Source: Dendrocalamus latiflorus
Lineage: Eukaryota; Streptophyta; Magnoliopsida; Poales; Poaceae
Assembly (NCBI GenBank): GCA_017311315.1
Contig: CM029653.1
Span: forward strand, 41,479,122 to 41,543,121
DNA length: 64,000 bases
Direction: 5' to 3'
The position numbers and the translations under genes were made by a program. Under the pieces are notes generated by a model. The model was not told the origin of the DNA. It ran no database searches and saw nothing but the letters and a program-made list of their open reading frames with translations. Shown here one piece after another: positions 1 through 8,903 of this stretch. Every line of letters starts with the position of its first letter. The stretch's first letter is position 1.

Positions 1-780
1 CACTACACCATTCTCCTTTTGTGGATCATGGAATATATTTGAACTAAGGAAAACCTAACTACACATATTGCTAGCCTCGCTATCTGACTATCTTCTTGTT
101 TGATTAGAGTGTTTTGATAGTCATCTTTATATAGGTGTCTGTCCCAAATTTGATTAGTGTTTCGAGATAGTCACTTTATCATCAGAATGCACGGCTTGAT
201 GTACCAAAATTTGAGTATTAATCTCACTACTTGTACTCTCGTTGTGTAAAATGGAAATCAGCACTCTCTTATGCTTCTTTAGAATTTAGGGTATCTCTAT
301 TAATAAAAACACTTCGAGGAATAATCACCTATGACCTGAGGAGTATATGTTATAATATGGCTCCAAAGAAGTATTGCTAGAGCTCAATAAAGTAAGTATC
401 CTATTTCTTTTCTCAAAGGGTAGCTGAGAAAGCTCCTCTTTATCAGTAATACAGAGCTCATATCTCTCCCCTCATTCTATTCAAAGCTATGGTTTCCTGG
501 AGTACGAGCACAAAATTTTGAATTCAGTGTTCATTCATTTTTTTTAAAAAAAAGCTACTCTAGTCTAGGTGTGTGTGTTTGTCATGCAGATTACTACAAT
601 TGGAATCTAGTTTAGAAAAAGCATTAGGTCTTGACTATCCAGGTCATATATCGTTTACATTTTTACTACAAATGCAGCTTGATAAGTTCAAAATTTACTG
701 CTGCAGGAGGAGGACAGCATGCTTCAAAAATGCCTGATGGGGCTCTTCTCACTCTGGGGATGGGATCATGTCTTCCCCAA
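1..780. other. AT-rich sequence with no recognisable gene
   Basis: I see no domain, repeat unit or complete element in this stretch. It may be intron or flank of the decayed ATPase-like gene that follows, but nothing in the sequence proves that. Confidence 0.4.
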
Positions 781-905
781 GTTTATGCCATTGTTTGCTG
801 GGGATTGCTAGCCGAGGACATTATTATATTAGCTACACGAGCATCAAGATCCCAACATGAACTATACATTGAACCAGTTGATGCAGCTTCTAAGCCGTTT
901 GGATG
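781..905 (+). pseudogene. P-type H+-ATPase-like fragment, first piece
   Basis: A short open stretch translates to a peptide containing AEDIIILATRASR followed by a variant of the 'xxDAxD' segment. This resembles the part of plant plasma-membrane H+-ATPases (P3A type) just after the phosphorylation domain, where the family reads DMLxLAxRASRxENQDAID. It ends at a stop soon after. A second fragment of the same protein region occurs at 4680-4980. The intervening DNA carries a 3.1-kb solo LTR. Family ATPases are about 950 aa, so only a small, diverged part survives. Assignment rests on motif resemblance by eye; a database search would settle it. Confidence 0.5.
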
Positions 906-1465
906 ATTCAGAATAGGTTTCTTTTTCTCTTACTATGTTGCCTTTTAATCCCTCTTTTGTGGTCGGTGGTTGCGTACGGCCGTACGGATCCAAGTACTGA
1001 GGGTAGGGCGCTCGCCCTAATCTAGCTACTGGCAGAGCTCTTCCTTGACGTGGCATTAAGACTTTGAGACTTGATTTTAGAAGAAGAGGGAGACTAGGGG
1101 CTTTATTTATTCATTACTTGAATATGAATGATGCAACTCCTCACTTTGTATGGATGAGGTTAACCCCTAACAGTATGAAAACTAACACAATTTAATACAA
1201 CCAATCAACTAAAGATAAGATCATATCCGTACTATCTAAATATAAAGATATGCATCCAACTATCCTAATATGAAGCTAAGCATCTAACTATTCTAAAAAT
1301 AAAGACATGCATAAGATTCTATCCTTAAATAGGTAGCGTCGTTACAGTACCACATGGGTATTGTTCATGTGTGCTACAGTACCCATGGTACTGCTCACTC
1401 GCAACTGCGTGCATCGCTGGGATCCTAGGCCATAACACTACATGTGTATTTCCCTTTGGTAAACT
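906..1465. other. Non-coding stretch between ATPase fragment and solo LTR
   Basis: AT-rich DNA with no supported gene. It is probably intron or decayed flank of the ATPase-like pseudogene. It ends in AAACT (1461-1465), the left target-site duplication of the following solo LTR. Confidence 0.4.
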
Positions 1466-4400
1466 TGTAACACCCCCATTTTTGGGGAAAATAGGGGCGT
1501 CAACAATCCGCAACCACCCAGGATTTTAGTTGCAGACCGAACGAGTATCATACCTGCTTACGAACATTTAAGAAGAGTTAGTTTGATTGAAATAAGACCT
1601 AGCGGTCAATTTAGCAATAAAATGGGCGTACAAGCCCAAAAGTACTTACATGCAGAAGAACCGCGGAACACACCACAGGAAAGCCTGAGTGCAGCCGTAA
1701 CCCTAACACGAAATCTTGGTTCGCCTTCTCTTCTTCTGGTATCTATTGGGGGGATTTACGCAAGGCTGAGTACCAACCACTATACTCAGCAAGTCACAAG
1801 GATAAACCTGATTTATCTAAATGCAGGAGTTTCAATGGGAGAGTGTATACTGGTTTTAATGATTTTAGTGGATGCAATTTTATTTGTAAACACTTTTGAA
1901 ACCAAAGACCAAACAGCTACTCCTTAAGATTAAGGGAGGTTTCTTTTAAGGTCAATTAACCGGCTACTCAATTTAAAACATTATTAAAACTACTTATGCC
2001 TCGCAGCTGGAATCACCCAATAGACACAGCTCCATTAACCGGGAGCACGGCGTATTCAAATACCTTTTAATTGACTCTGCAAAGTTGCCCAACTTTACCC
2101 ACAAGCATTCTTAACCCTCATGACTGAGTTAAGGAACCGGGTTGTTTCACTTCTCAATCCTTTATATACACTCCACCCGATAGGTTAGGGACCCACACAA
2201 CCTCGGGTATCCGCTGGCTAGCACGGAACGCCAAGCCCGAGTTGTGGAGACCTATCGTTGTCAAGTATGGACCACATACCAACGTTTGCTATCTTACTAC
2301 TTGTAGAGTTTCAATTGAATTGAGCAGCTACTAAACCAAGGTTAACAAAGTCAACACCAGTGGTTGAGCGATCATTATGCCACTTGCTTGGCGCAAGGGT
2401 CTAGTCCTTACATTTTTCACAAGGCACTCGACCTCCACCCTAGGGCAAAGTGGTGGGCGAAGACCATCTCGCGGTGCCCCACAGTTCCTTTACCCTACTA
2501 CCTTAACTATTTAAACCTACTAGCCCGCGGCCACAACCTTAGTAGTGTAAATCTTGCCTGAAATGTAAATATACTACAAGTATTTATACAATAATTAAAG
2601 AGATTCTAGGGTTGACAAAGGCAGGGCCACAATTTAACATGGTTTTTATCGGTGGTAGGAAATATCTAATTAACATGTCCTTCCAAATATTTTATTTTAA
2701 GCAATTAACATTTCATAAATAGAAATAATGCAAATACCATAAGTAAATAATTTAACTAACATGGGATTCCAATATGATCAAAAAACTTGCAACTGGCCTT
2801 GAAACTCGACTAGCTTGGAAATCTCGAAAATTGCGCTTCCTTGATCTTGACCTTGCACCATCGCCTCCGAAAACTCCAAAGTTAGTGCAAACACACAAAA
2901 AATAACATAAGTCCGGCTTGAGCATAATCAAGCGAGGAAAAATAAATATATTCAAATGAGGGATTTTTGAATTTATCTGGGATGAGTTTGGTGGATTGGA
3001 GGCCAAAAATGGGTTCAGGGCATCAAAATGAGCAAGATGGTGTAATTTGGGAATTTTTGGGTTTTCTGTGATTTTATTTGATTTTTTGGATTTTTGGAAA
3101 TTGAAAAATCTCTGGAAATTCACTGTGAATAGTTATGGGCCGACCCGGTGCAACAGTGCGGCCCGGCCGGCTCTTTCCCGCACGACCAAACAGGCCAGCT
3201 GGCCTGCGGCCCAAACCGAGCGCGCGGCCGAGCCCAGTGCGTGCGCACACGCTCGCCCGATGGACGATGCGTGGTCGGTGTGGACGGTCGCGATGTAACA
3301 AGCGAGGGCGCTCGGATGGGAGGCAGTGATAGACGCTACGGTTCGGATTCAAAAGAAAACAGAGCGCTCGGATGGAATGGCGTCGATGGCCAGTATAAGA
3401 CCACGTCGCCCCCGGGAGTCGTCTTCAACCTCCGGACGCCTCCCTCTGGTGGTAAAATAGAGCTCAGCGATTCAGCCGAAACGACGTCGTCTGGGTTCCT
3501 TGAGGGAAATGGGTTTCACAGAGGGATGCGGTTACAGTCTGGTGTTCCATTTTGTGGCTTTGGGGAGCAAAAGAATGGACGGTGATGGCTTGTGGAGGCC
3601 GGAAAGGCGACGGCCCTCACAGCAACGCCATGAGTCTCTAGTGGCTCTTCGACAAAATTGGCTACTCTTTCACCATCTACAGGATACCAGGAACACGAAA
3701 GAGGTGGTGGTTTGGATCAGAAAGAGCTCAGGTGAGCTAGCCACGGCGAGGGCCTTTCGGCCGGCGGCGGTTTTGATGCCAGGGCTCCACGGGCTCACAC
3801 CTGGCCTGGAAAGTTCACCGAAGAGGTTAGGAGGCAGAAGGGAAGCTCTGAACGAAAGGAATCGAGGTTTAGAAGAGGGGAGCCGAGAAATAGCTTACGG
3901 TGGTCGCCGACTCAGGGAAAGGCGGTGACGGAGCTGAGGGGCGGTGGAGCCTCAACGGGTGGTTCACGGGGGCGATTGAAGGGCACAAGAGACTATCTGT
4001 GGGGTGGATTGAGCTTTGAAGGCACGGGAGGGTAGGGAGGCGAGGGGTGGCGCATTTAAGCTTTGGCGGAGGGGGTAAGAGGGGAAGAGGGAATGGGGCG
4101 CGGCATGGGCGGTCTGCTGAAGCGATGGGGAGTAGCATCCGAGCGATGGGCGGTGACGCGACACTGCTGCGAGGAATGGAGAGCGGGAATAGGCGAGCTA
4201 CCAGGATGGGCGGCGACACAGAATGCGGGGAAGGAGGAGAAGCCGAGACAGACGAGTGGGGGCAGTGAGGGGACTGGTTGACACGGACAATGGCAACATC
4301 GCACGGATGTAGCCGGACGACGTCAGCGCGGCACGGCCGAGAGGCAAAACCGGTGAGGCCAATAGCAAAACTGGTGAGGTGCGGGCAGAAGGAGGGGGCA

Positions 4401-4590
4401 TGAAAGGAAGAAACTGCCAGGGAGGAAAGGAAGCGAGAAAAGGGAAATGCGCCATCGAAAGGGGAAAGCGCGAAGCCGAGAAAGGAAAACGAGAAATGCC
4501 GGGAGTTTTCGAATTGGGAAAGATTTTGAAAATCACTCAAAAACTCAGGAAAAATCACAAAAATATTTTGAAATTTTCCGGGGTGTTTCA
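1466..4590. mobile_element. Solo LTR, about 3.1 kb, with perfect 5-bp target duplication
   Basis: The segment starts TGTAACACCCCC and ends GGGGTGTTTCA, the short inverted termini typical of Tekay/Del-like Ty3-gypsy LTRs. It is flanked on both sides by AAACT (1461-1465 and 4591-4595), a perfect 5-bp target-site duplication. No gag or pol coding sequence lies inside. An AT-rich first half (1470-3130) gives way to a GC-rich second half (3130-4500). This fits a solo LTR left after recombination between the two LTRs of a full element. Orientation cannot be fixed because no primer-binding site or polypurine tract remains. Short reading frames inside (for example 3148-3585 and 3869-4591) show no protein family features and are taken as chance. 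Confidence 0.78.
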
Positions 4591-4679
4591 AAACTTAGCA
4601 AGCATATTGACTCTGCAGGCAAGATACGGTACCAGGTCTTAGCACCATGCCTGTTTCTTTGTTGCACTGAAGCTGATGT

Positions 4680-4980
4680 TCCTAACTACATATATTGATA
4701 GAAATGGCTCCAAGTGTTGTGTATTCAAAGGTGATCCCGCAAAGGTAAGTCACTATTGCAATGTCAAACACAGCAACACACAGACAAGCACATAAGTCCC
4801 ACCACCATGGCACCATCGCCACACACACATTTGCACTTATTGTGTAAGTACAGGCTTGAGCCATATTTTGTTTTCATGCTATAGGTTGCTCATCAATGCG
4901 GCTGCAGCAAAGCAGTCAAGGAGAAAATAAGCATGATAATGGATAACCTTGCTCTTGATGGGTATCAGGCCATAGCCGTT
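4680..4980 (+). pseudogene. P-type H+-ATPase-like fragment, two exons with preserved splice sites
   Basis: Exon A ends at 4744 in ...TYIDRNGSKCCVFKGDPAK followed by a GTAAGT donor. Exon B starts at 4885 after a CTATAG acceptor and continues VAHQCGCSKAVKEKI and then MDNLALDGYQAIAV. This matches the order of plant P3A H+-ATPases around the nucleotide-binding domain: TYIDxxGxxxRxSKGAPEQIL, then a CK-rich segment, then ID-YAERGLRSLAVA. The key KGAPEQ motif is altered to KGDPAK, so a working pump is unlikely. Downstream of about 4980 the reading changes into a tandem repeat. It belongs with the fragment at 781-905. Confidence 0.55.
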
Positions 4981-4984
4981 TCGC

Positions 4985-5335
4985 GCAGACGAGCGTCTAC
5001 GATCGTTTGCTGTAGTCGAGCGTCTCCGACCGCTTTCTAAAGACGGGCCTCTCTGATCACTTCGCACAGACGACCACTAGTTGAAGTTGAGTGCCTCTGA
5101 CCGCTTCTTAAAGACGGACGTCTTCGACCGCTTCGCACAGATAGATGCCTATGGCCACTAGTTGGAGTCGAATGCCTTCGACCGCTTCTCTAAGATGGAC
5201 ATCTCTGACCGCTTCACGAAGATGGATGTCTCTGACCACTTCGCTCAAATGGATGCCTACGACTGCTTGCTGTAGTCGATTGAACGGACTCGATCGAACG
5301 GAGGTGGTCTATACGTCGAACGGGATGGGAACGCT
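4985..5335. repeat. Degenerate ~30-bp tandem repeats ('gaccgcttc...aagatgga')
   Basis: About ten imperfect units of roughly 30 bp follow each other, built on 'GACCGCTTC' and 'AAGACGGACGTCTC'. In one forward frame the later units read as ten-residue repeats such as DRFSKMDISD and DRFTKMDVSD. This could be a decayed coiled-coil part of a retrotransposon gag, but no gag domain is recognisable. The repeat directly abuts the ATPase-like exon, so the junction is a rearrangement point. Confidence 0.55.
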
Positions 5336-5423
5336 ATAGCGTTATGTAGTTTTTCTGTTAATCGAATAGTAATCACGTGCAGATGAACAACAATCTTGGA
5401 GGCAGTCCACATCGTAGGCAAGA

Positions 5424-5645
5424 TCACGGACTTTGCTGCACCCAGGTTTTAACCACCGTCTTCTGGCTTTGCTCCTCGTCCGCAACAATCAGGAAGGTCT
5501 GCGTCTTCTCAAACCCGTCTTTGATGAAAGCCAAGTCACGCTGGACACCGAGCTGCAAAGTGACCTCCGCCGCAACGGCACACTTGTTCGAGCTGAGCGC
5601 CCCATCCAGCACGGACATGGCTACGCTCACCACCGTCGCCTCCCT
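5424..5645 (-). pseudogene. NLR coiled-coil (Rx-N) domain fragment
   Basis: The minus strand encodes about 70 residues containing VSVAMSVLDGALSS, AAEVTLQLGVQRD and FLIVADEEQ, ending in VVKTWVQQ. This is the N-terminal coiled-coil domain of a grass CC-NB-LRR protein of a different subfamily from the two large NLRs in this window. In the family the sequence continues into the EDVID-type motif and NB-ARC domain; here it stops after the first third of the domain. It is a small relic and suggests the area was once a richer NLR cluster. No promoter or NB-ARC remnant was seen next to it. Confidence 0.65.
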
Positions 5646-5694
5646 TCCTCTCCTATGGTTTCCCTTTGTTTGATGGATCTCACAATGCTGGTGC

Positions 5695-6275
5695 ACAATC
5701 TAGAGAAGCTTAGGATGGTGCCTGGTCCAGAGAAGCAGGGTGGAAAGCAGCAGCAGCCAGCAGATGCATTATTGTCCTTGTGATGTGTCTGTCTTATTGC
5801 TGCGAACTGCGATGTGAATTGAATGCCCAAGTAAATGTTCTCCTCTGCAACACAGTACGCCGAGTTCAATTTCCTTGTGTGCCTGGTGGGTGAAGACTGC
5901 AGAGTGGTACATGCATTTTAATGACGGCAATACGGCGTCGACTGCCTCGTGGGCGAGGACTGTAGACTAGCTGAGCTTGTTTCACAGTCACATGCAGCGG
6001 TAAATGGAGGCCTTTGAGCGAGTCGTCGTCAACTACCTTGGAAGCCACTGGATACCACTCACACCACGATCTAGAGAAGCTTAGGATGGTGCCTGGTCCA
6101 GGGAAGCAGGGTGGAAAGCAGCAGCAGCCAGCAGATGCATTATTGTCCTTGCGAGGACTGTAGACTAGCTGAGCTTGTCTCACAGTCACATGCAGCGGTA
6201 AATAGAGGCCTTTGGGTGAGTCGTTGTCAACCACCATGGAAGCCACTGGATACCACTCACACCACGACCAAGACA
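5695..6275. repeat. Mosaic of short duplicated segments
   Basis: Two blocks are duplicated. The first, about 80 bp beginning AGAGAAGCTTAGGATGGTGC, occurs near 5699 and near 6069. The second, about 115 bp beginning GAGGACTGTAGACTAGCTGA, occurs near 5955 and near 6153. Copies are about 95 percent alike by eye. No terminal repeats or target duplications are visible, so this looks like local segment shuffling rather than a named transposon. No gene is supported here. Confidence 0.6.
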
Positions 6276-6320
6276 CCTCCATCTCCATTCACAGGCTAAT
6301 AGCAACAAACACACCGTGAC

Positions 6321-7388
6321 TAAGGCTGTAAACGAGCCGAACTCGAGCGAGCTTGATCTAGCAAGCTCGAACTCGATAGAAACTCGAACCAAGCTCGAGT
6401 GAGCCTAAGATCAACATCAAACTTTAAGCTGAGCTCGAGCTCGGCTCATGTAGGCTCGGTGCGTACCTGCGTGGCCAGATCCCGGTCGAGGAGGGGCGGC
6501 GCCGCCGGGGGGGGAGGGGCGCCGGGGGGAGGAGAGGCGTCGGCGGTGCCGCGATGAGGGAGAGGAGGGGCGCCGGGGGGACGAGGGGCGGCGGCGGGGG
6601 GGGGGGGGGGCGAGGAGGGGGACCGGGGGGGGGGGGCGGCGGGGGAGAGGAAGGGGACGGGGGGCGGGAAAGGGGGGCGGCGGCGGGGTGAGAGGCAAGG
6701 AGGGGAATGGGGGGGAGGAGGGGCGCCGGCGGGAGGAGGAGGGGCGGCGGCCGGGGGGGCGAGGAGGGGGACGGGGGGCGGCGGGGGAGAGGAAGGGGTC
6801 GGGGGGAGGAGGGCCGGCGGCGGGGGAGAGGAGGGAGGGGGACGGGGAGGCGGCGGCGGGGGAGAGGAAGGGGATGGGGGCGGGAGAGGGGGTCGGCGGC
6901 GAGGGGCCGGGGGGCGAGGAGGGGCGACGGCAGGGGAGAGGAGGGAGTCGACGAGGGGGACGGGGGTGGGGGGCGGCCGGCGGCGGGGGCGGGGCTGCGG
7001 GTGGGGGCAGGCGGGGGCCCGCGGGTGGGGGAGATGCGTGGGCGCGTGGCGGGCTGGCGGCGGGGGGCCTGGGCCGGGGGGTGAATTTGAGAGGAGAAGC
7101 GGGAGGGAGGGGTGGGGCCGTGGGGGAAGCGCGTGGCGGGCTGGCGGCGGGGGGCCTGGGGGTGAATTTGAGAGGAGAAGCGGGAGGGAGGGGTGGGGCC
7201 GTGGGGGAATTAGGGAGGGGTAAAAAAATCCTAAGCTCGCGAGCTATTCGAGCTCGGCTCGTTAAAGCTCGCGAGCTTAGGATGAAGCTCGAATTCGGCT
7301 CGTTTGGAGCTCGAGTCAAGCTCAAATCGAGTCTAGAGCGAGCCAAGCTCGAGCAGCTCGCGAGCCTCGAGCTTTTTTTACAGCCCTA
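6321..7388. mobile_element. hAT-like non-autonomous element with G-rich core
   Basis: Left end TAAGGCTGTAAACGAGCC and right end, read inverted, TAGGGCTGTAAAAAAAGC form terminal inverted repeats. They are followed by subterminal 'CTCGAGCTCG' motifs on both sides. Flanking octamers ACCGTGAC (6313-6320) and GCCCTGAC (7389-7396) match at 6 of 8 positions, fitting an aged 8-bp hAT target duplication. The interior (about 6480-7230) is extremely G-rich on the plus strand, with many runs of four or more G, and contains a tandem duplication of about 75 bp near 7070-7210. No transposase is encoded; long frames in the G-rich core are low-complexity and judged non-coding. Confidence 0.7.
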
Positions 7389-7396
7389 GCCCTGAC

Positions 7397-7739
7397 AACG
7401 GCAGTAGTGTGTGGCCACCTCCGGTTTGGATACTATGCAACAATTCCAAGCAGAAAATTAAATTAATAAATTATGGAGCAATTCCAACAACAAAAATCTA
7501 CAAGGAAGAATATCCATATCTAGGGATTCTAGGCATATAAGCACAAATAATAAACTAAAAGAAATAACTAATGTTGCATGCAATCCTACTTTGAGACTCA
7601 AAAACATATAATTTGGATTGAAGTTAAGAATTTGCATACAGTGCCGACCAATAACGAAGTGGTCACACCCGATATAAGGCAAACAACAAAGCTTAAAATT
7701 TCTATATTCAAAGGTTTAGTCGGCCTGAGTTTGAGTGTA
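7397..7739. other. AT-rich non-coding stretch
   Basis: No gene or element ends recognised between the hAT-like element and the copia gag remnant. Confidence 0.4.
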
Positions 7740-8140
7740 TTGCTTACTTGAGGTCTACTATGAGATCTAGAAAATCCTCGCTGATTACCAAGAGGGCTCT
7801 ACTACGATGAATAAAGTGAGACAAAAATCAATTTAAAAAGTGTTTAAAGATCAAGCAAAAGTCTGGTAAATTTTTGGATGAGTTGTGGGAAAATTTTTTA
7901 AGATCATTCATGATTTGCGTATTGTTGGCCTTGTGTTTGCTGAATCTAAAAATACACGCTACCTATTGGGTGCACTTGATGTGAGAGTTTGGGGAATGAA
8001 GATCACTTTCATCAATGACAACGCTATCATAAGCGAGCTTACTGTGGATAAACTTTACTCGATGTTGAGGACGCATGAAATTGATTTCATCTCACACCTC
8101 CCTAAGATAGAGTCTATGGCACTTGTGGCTCGAGGTCGCC
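7740..8140 (+). pseudogene. Decayed Ty1-copia gag fragment
   Basis: Pieces of the forward strand read like copia-type gag (UBN2 family). They include a segment with FKIIHDLRIVGLVF and then TVDKLYSMLRTHEID, which resembles the conserved 'LT-DEL-G-L--YE' helix region of such gags. Frame changes and stops separate the pieces. No zinc knuckle, protease or polymerase follows. It is a dead remnant whose LTRs cannot be located. Confidence 0.45.
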
Positions 8141-8252
8141 AGAGGCCGTCGTCATGCGCCCTCCGATCGCGGGGCTCCTCGTGTCATAGTTTGCTGCTTG
8201 TCGCTACTGGCACCAAGGCGTCGTTGCCATGGGCGAGAAGCCCTCGACCACT

Positions 8253-8396
8253 GGAAAATTTAATAATTTGCCACTCTTATGAGTAGGGTGGCAACAGATT
8301 TGCCACTCTGGCCCGTTGTCAATGACTCAGGCGGCCCCACGTGTAAGTGACAAAGTGAATTGGCCAATCTTAAGAGTGGCAAAAAGTTGAATCTCC
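8253..8396. mobile_element. 144-bp mini-MULE (MITE)
   Basis: Ends GGAAAATTTAATAATTTGCC and, inverted, GGAGATTCAACTTTTTGCC share the 'TTTGCCACTCTTA' core as imperfect terminal inverted repeats. Both sides carry CTCGACCACT (8243-8252 and 8397-8406), a 10-bp duplication within the 9-11 bp range of Mutator-like elements. The host DNA here also contains a similar short motif near 8453, so the duplication could in part be pre-existing repetition. Confidence 0.65.
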
Positions 8397-8599
8397 CTCG
8401 ACCACTAGCCCCTATGTACTGGCACCAATGCGTCGTTGTCATGGGCGAGAGGCCCTCCACCACTAGCCCCTGTGTCCTAGCCTCGGTTGCCGCTACCGTC
8501 ATGCTCCTCTTTCGCTTGACCATCGTCGCCGCCTTCTTTGGTGCTATTGCTCATTTGGGCTTGTAGCTTGTACGTCGGTCTCCCATGGACGACGCCAAC

Positions 8600-8875
8600 T
8601 GTTGTAACTATAAGCCAAAAAGTAAACAAGGGGCTATAGGAGACTGCTAGGGGCTGCCTAGAGTCTTACCTATACTGGAAGTAGGGATGAGTAAAATGAA
8701 CTGTCTCTGTCCTAGCCTCTTTCTTCCCCAGGGCTATATATAGCCATAAAGCCGGATTACACGAATGCCTATGGTAGAACTCACCATGCTAGAAGTACAA
8801 ATATCTTTTTACATACATATTAGACCTCTTGGCTCAATAGATTGAATAGATAAAGGTGGGACCATTTCCCTAACA
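8600..8875 (-). mobile_element. LTR of a truncated retrotransposon, minus orientation
   Basis: A 276-bp segment starts TGTTGTAACTATAAGCC and ends CCATTTCCCTAACA, with a TATATATAG box near 8740. Directly left of it, read on the minus strand, is TTGGCGTCGTCCATGGGAGA, a typical Ty3-gypsy primer-binding context. This makes it the 5' LTR of a minus-strand element. The rest of the element is not recognisable to the left. Its right edge lies only 28 bp from the first codon of the truncated NLR at 8904, so this insertion and its later decay probably removed the NLR's 5' part. Confidence 0.6.
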
Positions 8876-8903
8876 CCGGGCAATTAACGGAACCGGTCTA
8901 TAC

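Noticed and set aside
3148..4591. Several overlapping open frames of 60-240 codons
   Set aside because: They lie in the GC-rich half of the solo LTR, overlap on both strands and have no family features.
6417..7389. Long proline/arginine- and glycine-rich reading frames on both strands
   Set aside because: They arise from the G-rich core of a hAT-like element; low complexity, no domains, open in several frames at once.
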